Assembly: GCA_023853785.1 (NCBI GenBank)
Contig: JAJIRX010000779.1
Location: 248,001 to 312,000 of the forward strand
Source of the DNA: Psilocybe azurescens
Lineage: Eukaryota > Basidiomycota > Agaricomycetes > Agaricales > Agrocybaceae
DNA length: 64,000 nucleotides
Direction of reading: 5' to 3'
The position numbers and the translations under genes were made by a program. The notes below the pieces were generated by a model, which saw only the letters and a list, made by a program, of their open reading frames with translations, was not told the origin of the DNA and did no database searches. Positions 49,108 to 59,838 of the stretch are shown piece by piece (position 1 is the first letter of the stretch; each line of letters begins with the position of its first letter).

Positions 49108-52100
49108 TCAAGGCGGCTGATCACCATCGCTGATGAGACGGGTCTGGCTTGCAGAAGGAGAAGAACTACGTTCGGGAGAGCCGCGTTCAGACTGATACTC
49201 GTCAAGGGATAACATGCTATCGGACCCGTTTCCATAAGACCCTAATCCATAAGGTGACGAGCTGCGAGGGAATTCAGTTACGTTTGTAGGCGTTGGTTCT
49301 GCAGCTGGATGTCTGGTCCATACACGGACACCGCCATCATGACTTCCCGTTGCAAACATGAAAGGGTCGTTCGATGTGTGGTTCCAGGCCATACATGTCA
49401 AATCGCCGCCAGTGGTCTGAGCACGAATAGAATGGAGCAAAGCTCCTGACTCTCGATCCCAGATATGAATATCGCCAGCTATAAGAAAATAAGTCAGAGC
49501 CTCATTACCAAATAATAGGAGCCACCTGACCTTTCCCAGCACACATAACCAGCTCGTTATTCTGTCCACCAAAGTAGCTAGATCCTGCGAAGTCGACCGG
49601 GCCTTTGGGCATATAAGTATGTCTAGACAACCTTGTCAGTAAAGAGCTAAACCTGAATGAAAGCAATTCGTACCGTAAGGAAAGCCGTGACGTCGTGATG
49701 GTATTTGTTTCCCGATCTTTGACCAACTCGAGTTTCCATAATTGAGGAGGGGCCTGAGGCGTAAAGCCAAAATTAGGGTGGTAGATAAAGAAGAGCCTGA
49801 GAGACAGACCTTATGCTCATAGCTGATCAGGGCTACTAGTCCATTTCGCGAAGTTTGAGCAAGCGTTATATCACGGACTACTTCAAGAACAGGCGTCATG
49901 CTACAACAGTGTTAGGGGAAAAAGATGACCACTGAAGAAAAAGCCGACTTTTCGATTTGTTTGTTTTCCACGTTGTAGACTATTGTGAAAGCCTTCAGGT
50001 CAAAACTGCAAAAAATGTTAACTACTAACATACCAATCAATCGCTTTTCGACACGAGACTTGCTGGGTTGCAGACCATCAGGAGATCGTAGAAGTGGCCC
50101 TACGCCTACGAGACGGGAGGCGTCAGGTGTAATGGCAACGTCAAGGAGCTTCATGTTTCCGAAGTCGTATTGATCTAATACCTCCAGGAAAAAAAGTCTT
50201 AGATGGTTTACAGGCACACAAAAAAAAGAATCGCCTTACTTTTCCATTGAGATCCTTTACAGAAGAATGAAATCAATTGCTGGATGACAAGGAAGTCCGA
50301 AACGTGACCTACCATTTTTGTAGCTGTTGAATCTTCAATGGATAGAAAAGCTATCGTTGAAAAGAATCATTAGCATTATCTCAAGAAGAGATGATAAATT
50401 GCGGCCTACCATCGCCCCCTGGGAACCAAGTAATGGTTTCAATTGCGGTAGTTCGATTGATGGTTTTCTTGCAAACGCCGTCCTGGAAAAATAGTCAGAA
50501 ATTAGTGGATGTTTTGAATTGAAAGGCTGTTTTACCTCTGCGGTCCAAACCTTTATCCCTCTCGCCATTTTCGTAAGAAGAATATTACCTGTTGGTGACC
50601 TAAAGAAGCCAGAATGAATGGATGCCTCGTATCTGAACAGCAATGCGGGCCTTACCAGGCTACTTGGCCAACAAACCCTTGTGGGTGTGCAAGAGTGCGA
50701 TGGGGTGTGAAAGGGGTCTGTTACGTCTTCAGCAAGCGATTTAGATCAATAATACATCAAAATCCACTTACACCCACTCGGAAGATCACCGATGTCTTAT
50801 CCCAGCTGGAAAAAATGAATGTTAAACCAAATCATAGAAAAAACTCGATGAGAACCAACCTTGAAGTGGCCAGGAACTTGCCGTCAGGTGAAAATTGCAT
50901 GTGCCGAACAAGTGCAGAATGAGCAGCAAGGTCATGAGTGGCTTCCAATTCCATCAACTTTGGCCCAAGAGACGAAAGTCTTGAGCGAGTGTACACTGGT
51001 TCCGAAATGGTTCTTGTCCGACCATCGCCACTTGATAATGACACCACTGACGACATAGTCCGTTGTCGGATAGGTGACGCTCGAGGTTTGTTAGCGGTTT
51101 TTATGACCGAGGCCGTAGGTGGAGCAAGAGCAAGCGCGTTGCGCATTGTTACGTTTCTAACTGCGTTTTTCCATAGTTGTTTTCCCATAGTCGGTGCGGT
51201 CGGCGCAGAGCTTGTCGTCGAAAACTCATTATCGACAGGCGAGTTGACTGGCGTTGGAGCAACAGAGATGGGGTTGTGAATTGAAGGTTCGCTCATAACA
51301 ACTGTGGCATCTGAAGGGCGTCCAGTTGACGGACTCGTAGGACGTTCTTTCGAGTCGTGATGATATGACTGTATATTGACCGTAGGTAGTCCATTTGCCT
51401 CCACGTCGCCCTCGTCTCTTTCGGTGTGACAAGCCACACGAGACACAATATGTGCGCATGTACGAAAAATAAGTTTTCGTAATTTGCCGCACTGCCTTGA
51501 AGTCAGGTCCTTGAATTTTAGGAACCAAATGATAGTTTGAAGTTGAAGAAAGGTATCTACGGCCTCTGCTAGCACGTCGCTTAGCCACTTTTGGCCTCGA
51601 TGCTGAGAAAACGTCCATCTCTCGGAGGCGAACCACGCAGAGACTGCAGCTAGGCCAAATGAGGTAAATGCAGTCAAGACGGACGTGACAATTGATGTAA
51701 CTCTGGCCTGAATATGAATTTAGAAACATGTTCATCTATCATATGCGGGAAAGCTTACTTGATTGGATGCATATGCGAAACAACACAGCCCAATTGAAAA
51801 GCAAGCCACAGACATGACGAGGAAAACAAGAGGAGAGCGTTTGATCCAGATTAGCACCCACCATGGCACACGGTGGCCAGGGGAACGACTACGTAGTGAT
51901 AAGATTAGATTATCTGACAATGGACCGACTTTCATGAAGTGACGTACTACATTGCCTGTTTCCATGTCAGACCGAGAAGACTGTTCACGGCTGCACCGAT
52001 ACTGAAGACCAGAGACGCGAACCAAAATGCGTTGACCGAATCGGTAACAGTATCATGCTCAAGTTCGAAGGAGAATTGCATTGTGGTGGCAGTGACGGCA

Positions 52101-53658
52101 GAAAAAATGTGGCTACAGTAGACAGATTCAGAAGGTTTTCTGCACCATGCTTTTGGGCGAATCGAATAGTCGGTACACCTGCACATTGTCAGTTTATCTA
52201 TACGACAATGTGAGCCAAATATTAGACGCACCGACTTCAATGAACATCGAAAGTGAAGATGACAACTCATTGAGATGGTCACCCATTTCACTTGAAAGGT
52301 CATGAATATATCTTTGGACAGCCGGATAGCGAAATTGAGCTGGATGCTGATCAAAATGATATACAAGTGGCAGCACGAGATGACCTACAGGAGTATTCTT
52401 TCAAACAAGAGGCCCAGTACTTAAGGTAACTTTAAGCATGGAAAAAATGTGTAGTAGCTAACGAACTGCACCTTAAGGTCACCCTCAAATGACAGAATGG
52501 ACGTATTGACTGCCTCATCTGTGAATTCTGGGAATTCGTTTAAGCACCGCAAAAGGTCGTAACCTCTTTCGAAAGTTGTTCAAATTGATGAGGGAAAGAT
52601 TCTGCGTCGAGTTTTTCTGTGACTGTGGGTCGCGGCACGTGAAGTTGGGCTTTCCCTCTAACCCTTCTAAACAATTTGCGGTGTTTGGTCGCTGCTGGGG
52701 ACTCGTCAGTGATTTCGCGTGCAATATGAGGTATTTTTCGAGGGAAAAGATCGGCCGCATTTTCATGATAAAGAAAGAGCAATTGAGCCAAGCGATCTCG
52801 CAGGTGATATGCCGAAGAAAGAATGGCGACAGAGCTTCCAAGCTGTCGTGCAGCATTTGCAAAATTACGGAGCTGGCAGCTTCATTGAGAACAATAATAG
52901 TGGATGTTACACACCACACACCTCTTTATCCAGATTGTTGATTTTACTTTGAATACAAAGATCAGATTCTCGGATACGAAGGTCAATTGGCTCTTCCTTA
53001 TTCACCTCTGGAGTCTGTAGAAAGCCTCTGCTCCCACAACTTGGAGATGTTCATCGACAGAAGCTAAGATATCATATAGTCAAAAGAGGAGGGTGAAATA
53101 TCAGTGTATCACTCACGAACGTCCCTGTCATCCTCAAAAGAGGGAGCCTGATTATTTCCTGGCTATGTTTAGAATATGATGCATAGCATAGGCGAAATGT
53201 AATGTACTTGGGTTTGGCGTGTCATTATTTTTTAAAAGCATCTCTACCAGACTCAAAATGGTTTCCCGGCGATCCGGAGAATGGCGGCCTGAAGGCGACA
53301 GCGTCGAACCCATGCGAGAGGATTCAAGAGGGGTGTTGTTGGTGCATGAAGAGGGGTATTTATGTTCATTAGAAGCTTTCTAGCAAGCTGGCCAGCGAGA
53401 GCAGTATCGTGAAGTATAGAAACGTGTAAAAGTCGTGGTTAATGGACCCAGTGACCTTCAAGTAACGTCGTTAATTTCGTTCAATAGTTCGTCAGTGAAT
53501 GACAAGGTCGTAGACAAGGAAGGAAGAGCGACATTGAGAAGACCCCTTGCGCGTGTCAGTGCGTTGCGCATCATCGCCCAGCAGGGGCTAAACCCTTCTT
53601 TTGGCAAACCACGCCCCCTTTTAGTCAAATACACGCGGTCATCCTCCTTGGCATTCAT
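49108..53658 (-). CDS. Large WD40-repeat protein with N-terminal membrane helices
   Basis: The start is MNAKEDDRVYLTKRGRGLPK (53658). The N-terminal 400 residues are helical (GHLARK-like GQLARKLLMNINTPLHAPTT; SVDEHLQVVGAEAF; QSKINNLDKE; LGSSVAILSSAYHLRDRLAQ). They are followed by LNEFPEFTDEAVNTSILSFE, SSEMGDHLNELSSSLSMFIE and four hydrophobic helices (for example FSIGAAVNSLLGLTWKQAM; LVFLVMSVACFSIGLCCFAY; VLTAFTSFGLAAVSAWFASE). After a disordered linker come WD40 repeats from MELEATHDLAAHSALVRHMQ through SPTGNILLTKMARGIKVW to GDIHIWDRESGALLHSI and FATGSHDGGVRVW. The last repeats resemble the WDR26/Gid7 style (FGG..., then AGKAGDIHIWDR). The role is unknown; a membrane-tethered scaffold is likely. 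About seven frame breaks fall mostly in short homopolymers (for example 53460, 53021-53023, 52567-52569, 52102-52107, 50002-50005). About fifteen introns were read. Confidence 0.82.
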
Positions 53659-54727
53659 AGCGAAGTTCGAACGTGTACAACCTAGCAGTTAAAAGCTTCA
53701 GCAAGGCGCATTCAAAAACGGGTCTTTTACGATGAAGGAGGGACTCAGGAAAGTCGTATAGGCGTAACCCATACCTTTACAGCTATTAGGTAAGCAAACG
53801 CCAGAAATTCTTTCAAGCGGGGTTTGACCCTCTATTGCCAACTTATACTATTACTAATAGTACACGAGCTCGGCGTCCCTTCCAATCCCGTCCTCATGTT
53901 CGCTCACTGTCACTTGCTACGTTCTAGATCTATGTAACCTTTCTCACCCACTGGCTATAAGTCTGGACGGATAGGGAGTGATACTTTGGGCATTGTATCC
54001 ACCACTATCCTCTGTCGTTGTTCGAAACGTACAACTTGGTGCAAGGCCTCAATCCGAACAACCTTCTGCCGACTGCCGTGAGAGTATTATATCACGAAGG
54101 GCACTATGCGCGACCTTTTTGACGAGCGGACTACTACGGGAGGCTACTGGCTTTCAAGGCTATCGCGGCAAGCACTGCCCGACTTTTTCGAGTCATCGCT
54201 TCTCATTGAAGGAATGCCCCAGTGCTCGCCAAGATATCATACATATGTACAGGATCAAAAGACGGAATTAAATAAGTACGAGCTGACCCAAGCTCCTTTG
54301 AGCAAGTCTGGCTAGGTTAGGCTGGGCTTGGCTTTATCTATGTATTTGAACTTTGAAGTATCATGTCCATTTATTGACTCAGATCGTGGTCATTACTATT
54401 AACACATATACCCGGTGTACAGCTTCGAGCGTCTGTCTGTGGAGTGAGTGGAGAGAAGCGCCCCATACTTCATGTGTGCCTATAATGGTATGAACCTAAA
54501 ATCTGCAGCAACCGGCCTAATCGGTGGCTGCCAAACGCGAACCTGCGCTGGTTTATATATTGGTATGTATTGCCGTGTCTTCCCCCTGATTAGCATCGCC
54601 ACCATGCATGGACCGCCTCCAATATAAAAGCATCAAACATCATGCACTTTTATATCCTCCTTCTAGGCTTTCTCGACTCACCTTGATATCACCAGTTGCA
54701 TCTATCTTGCATCCATCGACCTCAGTC
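53659..54727. other. Divergent intergenic region, WD40 gene / BRI3-like gene
   Basis: About 1.07 kb contain promoters for both sides. No coding frame with family similarity was found. Short frames at 53978-54315 are not called. Confidence 0.5.
54623..54630 (+). promoter_or_regulatory. TATA box of the BRI3-like gene
   Basis: TATAAAAG lies 105 bases before the start at 54728. An in-frame ATG at 54608 lies upstream of this box, so 54728 is the better start. Confidence 0.65.
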
Positions 54728-55325
54728 ATGTCCAAAGGAGAACAAGAACATTCCACACCCCAAGCTGGGGTTGAAGCGCCTCCACCTGTGTATCCAGCCA
54801 TGCCCCAGTCTACACCTTATCCAGGGATGCAGACAAACACTCCAGGAGAATATCCCATGCAACAAGTGTATGCACCGTCTGGATACCCTCTGCCTCAGCA
54901 AACAGGACCAATTCCTCTCGCTGGTCCCACACCCGGGCAAGCGGATCCTGCGATGGCGGCAGCCATTGCTGGTCAACAGTACCGCGACCAACGTAATCAT
55001 TTCCCTTCTGAATACGACATTGAATCTCAAGGTGCCTTTTCACATAGTTTTTGCCCAATGTGCTGCCGGAAGGCATGAACGTGTAACAAATTATGGTATT
55101 TGTGGGATCATCACCGCCATCGTAAGTGCTACCATCCCTTTTCACTCAACATAGGTATACTAATCAGTCTTCTCGTTTCACAACATTAGGTATGCTTCCC
55201 TGTGGTCTCATCTGTCTGTTGTAAGTTCACTTTACCGATCTTTATCAAAGAGATCATGCTCAAACGTGATACCCCTCAGCTCGGACACACAGGACAAATG
55301 CGCGCGCTGCGGCATCGCACTTTAA
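54728..55325 (+). CDS. Small Pro-rich membrane protein with a BRI3/LITAF-like zinc-binding C-terminus
   Basis: The start MSKGEQEHSTPQAGVEAPPP leads into a Pro/Tyr/Gln-rich cytosolic part with PPPVYP and PYPG repeats. This kind of PPxY-rich tail is used for NEDD4/Rsp5-type ubiquitin ligase binding. The C-terminus reads CPMCC, RHERVTNYGICGIITAI, VCFPVGLICLF and SDTQDKCARCGIAL with TAA at 55323. Paired CPMC and CARC around one hydrophobic hairpin are typical of BRI3 and LITAF-type endosomal/lysosomal membrane proteins. Two spliced introns are clear (after ITAI and within LF). One base too many at CC 55066-55067 breaks the frame between CPMCC and GRHERV. The alternative, a 16-base intron at 55032-55047, is too short to be real. 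The whole protein would be about 150 residues. Confidence 0.75.
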
Positions 55326-56230
55326 TGGCGTCTCATGGCGTCTCCAGTGCTCAGTAAGACCACATTTCTGTCCTATACCCATTGCTTCCATAATACCACC
55401 ACGACGATCACGACTGTATGATTTACCCGCTTAACAACATCCTATTTCTGTACATCATTTAGTCTCATTTAGTCTCGCATAAATTTCCGTACCGTATCAA
55501 AGAATGTTAAGATGCAGTCTTTTCTAATAGCCTTCTGTAGTAGCGTTAAACTGTAGACCTAGATATGAATCTGAAACGCGTTCGTCCTTGTTACCGAAAG
55601 ATTGATTAAGTACACCGTTCTATTAACAATGACTCGCCCATCGATACAAATACAAATCACCACACAGGTCGTATGTACAGGTAAAATGTTAGGTAAATTC
55701 CATGGTGTTCATTGACGTATCAAAACAATTATACTACGTAACGATTAAATTGACTTTGGATACAAGGTATATCAGACGTGTGTGAAAATGCACGAAAAGG
55801 AAAAGGGGAAATGATGCTTTGTTCCAGGGGGAGATATGTTGTCCAAAGGACCAATAAATGAGATAGTCTAAGTATATATTTTCGTTATTAACGAAAAAGG
55901 AAGTGGAAAGGGTGGCACATTTGTGGGTCCACGGCTGTCCACAGATCATTCTGTTAGATAGGGAAAGAAGAGAGTCCCCGAGTAACGAGAAAGATGCAAA
56001 AACGTTGATACAGCTCGCAAGACCAATGAAAGTCGTGAATAAATGAATGTGGGATTCGCCAATGGCGAATTAAGGAAAACAAGATTTGCGAAGTCTATGG
56101 CTGAATGCGTATGAAGGATGTCGATGAGATGCGATGGAGCAAAGGCGAAAACAACGACCACGGGAGAGGGCGGAAAAATAGCAAGAAGATGCTTGCTCGA
56201 CATCTTGCTCTTCATGATAACGAACGGTGA
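55326..56230. other. Intergenic between convergent genes
   Basis: Presumably 3' untranslated sequence of both neighbours. No gene was recognised. Confidence 0.5.
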
Positions 56231-58597
56231 TCAGTTTTCTTTGCCAACCAGTGTTGAATCCCTCGTTAGAGGGTTATTGGCGCGCATTTTCTCTCCGTTA
56301 TAGTATAGCCACACTGGGAAAGGAATGCCTAGGACGATGGCCAAACCAGCAAGCAGCTATGATACAAAGTCATGAGATAAGTCATTCCACAGATGAGGAG
56401 AGTGTCATACCGAATTACCACCACCAAGACCAAGAGCGTCAAACATTTGCTGACCGAAGAGAGGGAACGCAAAGCCGAGGAGTGATCGGAAAAGCTAGAA
56501 ATCCGACAACACTGTCAGCTACATCCTTTTACGGAGTAAGAAGAGAGAGACAACGCACAGCAGCAGCAGCAGTTGCACTCGCGGCATAGGCGAATGAATC
56601 AACCAAGTACAATTGAATAGGAAGGCTGAAATTTTGGAAGCGTAAGTCATGAAGCCCTCACTAACGCTTATAGTAGGCGTCAAAGTGAAAAGTGGACGCA
56701 CAATGTAGTCATCATGCCGAAGCCGAAGATGCCTGATCCGACGATAGGCATCATCCAGTGAAGTTGAGCTTGCGCAGACCAGCCGTACCAGCTTTTAATA
56801 GAAGAACATCAGTATTTATTCGTGGGTTTGAATAAGATAACAAGGAACTCACAAAAGGCCAATGGGTACAAAGAACGATCCGAAGAAAAGAGCTGGAATG
56901 CGCATTTCGGGAGTGCAGATGCCGCCATTTTTGGATCCAAGCTACGTGGTGAAAGATGGTTTAGAGATGTGCCTGGAATAAAGTCTTGCAAACGTACGTT
57001 TTTGTAAACTTTGTCAGCAAATTTGGCGCCGAAAATAGTCGCCGAAAAAAAACCAATCCCAAGGCCCAAGTAAACCAGGCCTCCAGTTCCAGCTTTGAAG
57101 CCGTAAACGGTGCTGAACAAGGCTAAAGAAAACTCATTAGACAATGAACAATATGGATGATATATGAAACACACATCCGAAAGTGGCGAACATGAGGTAG
57201 TAGATTCCATACATGCTGGAAGAAAGTCAGATTGAATAATATCGGACCATACGACGGTCACTTACAATGCCATGTACAAGCTAAGAATAAAGCAGACAGA
57301 ACTGCGGAAAAGCATCTCAAATGGTCGCTCCAGATTGACCCAAAGGATGTGAAGCTTGCTGCTATGTTCTTGCTGGAGATGGGGATGAAGTGTGGCTGCT
57401 TTCTCTGGATCGCCGGATTTAGCGGCCCTGCGCAGGCGAATGACCGGTCCATATGTTTCTTGCAGCAATGGAATTCCAACTGCAGAGACGGCACCACAAG
57501 CCGCTGAGGAGGATATAAGACGAAGAAGATACACCCATGAGGTGGACGAGCACATACCTGCGATGACAATGAACACATACTTCACTCCGATTGTCTGAGC
57601 GATAAATCCTCCTGCGACTGGACCAATAACAGGGCCTATGCAGTTGAAAAGATGTCAGTGATATTAGTAAAAAATGTGAGACAGTGAAACGACATACCGA
57701 TTAGGGGACCCAGACTGTACAGTGCCATTGCCGATGCACGATCCTTGGCCGCAAACAAATCACCCACGGAGCCACCACCGCAAGCTATAGGCGCACTACC
57801 AGAGAAACCAGCTGTAATATCATCAGTACCATATAAGAATTAAAAAATGGATATTTCTTACAAAGGAAGCGGAAACCAATGAAAGCGCCTGTAGTTGGTG
57901 CGAAAGCACAACCCAAACTGAAAGCTATCGTGAAGAGATTTCCGATGTGGAGAATCTGGGTCATGCATGAGCTCTACATTGCGCAATAAAAAGCGAGTTC
58001 ATACATACCCATGTCCTGCCGTACATCTCAGATAGAGGGGCAAGGATGAGAGGCTGTCAAAAATGACATCAGTACTGAGAAAATGAGAGCTGAATGAAAC
58101 ATTACTCACACCAATGGCAAAGGAGAGTAAGAATATACTCAGAGTAAGAGCAGCAATGGTTGTACTCGTGATGCCATATTTCATTACGAGATCTGGGATA
58201 CCAGGAGCCATCATGGAACTGGCTAGAGGAGAAACGAAAGTATAAGCCGAGAGCTAAAAATAATCGTTGTTAATTGGCAAACTTTCTGCACGAGCAAAGA
58301 TAATACGCACAATCATTACGGCTGTCCATTTTTTCCTGCTTGACCAATTTCTAGCGTTAGCAGGGTCGTTCTCCCAATCATCCTCGACGTTCTCCAGAGC
58401 TTCCCCCTCTTGTCTTCAGGCAACGCTGACTCTCCATGACCAGGCGAAAATGTCCGTTCAAGCGGATTGAATGGTTCTGAAACTGCTCCTGGTTTTTCGT
58501 GTGTATGTACATGGGTGATAGAGGAATCAAGAGATTGAGTGGTCGACATCGATATACTGCCAGGCTCTGAGGGTCTTTTCTCTTCGTTATGCGACAT
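56231..58597 (-). CDS. MFS transporter, DHA1 drug/polyamine antiporter type, second copy
   Basis: The start is MSHNEEKRPSEPGSISM (58597). A Ser-rich N-terminal tail ends WENDPANARNWSSRKKW, the same lead-in as in the transporter at 25042. Following motifs are SSMMAPGIPDLVMKYGITST, TIAALTLSIFLLSFAIG, a loop 2-3 EMYGRTW, GPVIGPVAGGFIAQTIGVKY, GIPLLQETYGPVIRLR, PFEMLFRSSVCFILSLYMAL, GTGGLVYLGLGIGFFSATIF and a C-terminus YYNGEKMRANNPLT extended by ten residues to TGA 56231. More than ten introns were read. One base is missing from the C5/G5 run at 58403-58407, breaking the tail between EDKRG and EALENVEDDW; the rest is in frame. It is a plasma-membrane proton antiporter with unknown substrate, and is divergent from the sorting nexin gene. 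Confidence 0.9.
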
Positions 58598-59838
58598 GAC
58601 TTCGACGAAGGAATCAGCTATAGCACAAATAAAAAAGGAAAAGAAGAGGTATGTAACGAACAAGAAAAATGCTTGCCCCCTAACGGGATCCCTACTTAAG
58701 CATGCTGCATAGGTCATGCTGGACCTCGAGAGACCGGCCGACCTCGCAATTTCACGTTATAAAAGTTTGGTCAGAACGATTATCCGCCCCGCGGCCCGGA
58801 AGTATTTGTGGGCTCAAAACAGATAACCGTCCATGTCAAGGGCGAGGTGCAACAAAGAGATTTCAAGGTTTCAGATATTCCACAGACTCCATACAGAAAG
58901 ACTTTAAAAGGAGTGAACGGAGATTTAGCCAGAATTGGGCACAAACCTAGGGAGAATCCGAGCAGCTTGAGGCAACTTATAAGTATCCCAATATAGCCTG
59001 CCGACGATAGTTTGCCAAGTGATTATCGGAGATCCGCTCTCAAAAATACCACATTCGGAAAATGTACACATGTGCCTACGTACCTCTGTGGCTCTCTGTA
59101 GTCACTCACCTTTACATCACCATGTACCAAATGATTACTTTTCAGTACTGTGGAGCGCGTGAAGACTTTCATTAGAGTGTACAGACAAGAAAATCTCTAA
59201 TGTCGTATCAAGAAAAAGTCTTCCCTGTTGACAGCATAAGAGAGCATACCGGAAGGACAGACGTCGCCAGTTCCGTCAACTTCATGGCTGAAAATTACAT
59301 GTCTTACATTGCAGTTCGTGCTTGGCAAATGTAATCTTTAATATGTAGGGTATAGAACAAACCCTACGACGTTGTTGTGGAAACTCGGCTAACAAGGCTA
59401 GGATTCAGAGTTGCAAAGTGGTTGTAGGTGCAGGAGGGCGTACGTCCCGGCTTCTCAGTGTGCCGATCCTTTATCATTCCAAGAAAACACATAGGTGTGA
59501 TCGCGCAAACTCTTGGCAACATCAGTGACAAAAATAAACACACAAAGCATGCAAATCTTATCTTATCTAAAATGACTTGCCTGATTTAGAGTTCTGTGGA
59601 TGACGGACTGGGATGTCCAATGTCAGTTCTTCCCTCAGCTACGACAACAACTACAACAGGTGTTCTGCCTGCTGGCTCTACTTCTTTTAACGAAAGTCCA
59701 TGAAAATTTAACGATCCCGACTCACATATACCCCTTGGCCGACATTGTGGTCGGTACCCACGACCTTCGAGTTTAATCAGTCAAATCAAACAGTGCCGTA
59801 CCTTGGCCTTACTCACTTCCATCTGTGTGCTTTTAGCA
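58598..59838. other. Divergent intergenic region, MFS / sorting nexin
   Basis: 1.2 kb without a recognisable gene. TATAAAAG on the + strand at about 58759-58766 has no obvious partner gene. A pyrimidine-rich, intron-like acceptor (TTTTAG) just before 59839 leaves open an extra 5' exon for the sorting nexin. Confidence 0.5.

Noticed and set aside
54608..54727. Upstream in-frame ATG of the BRI3-like gene
   Set aside because: It lies before the TATA box at 54623-54630, so it should not be in the transcript.
55032..55047. 16-base GT...AG segment as an intron of the BRI3-like gene
   Set aside because: Too short for splicing, and it would remove the CPMC zinc pair. A one-base indel at 55066-55067 explains the frame better.
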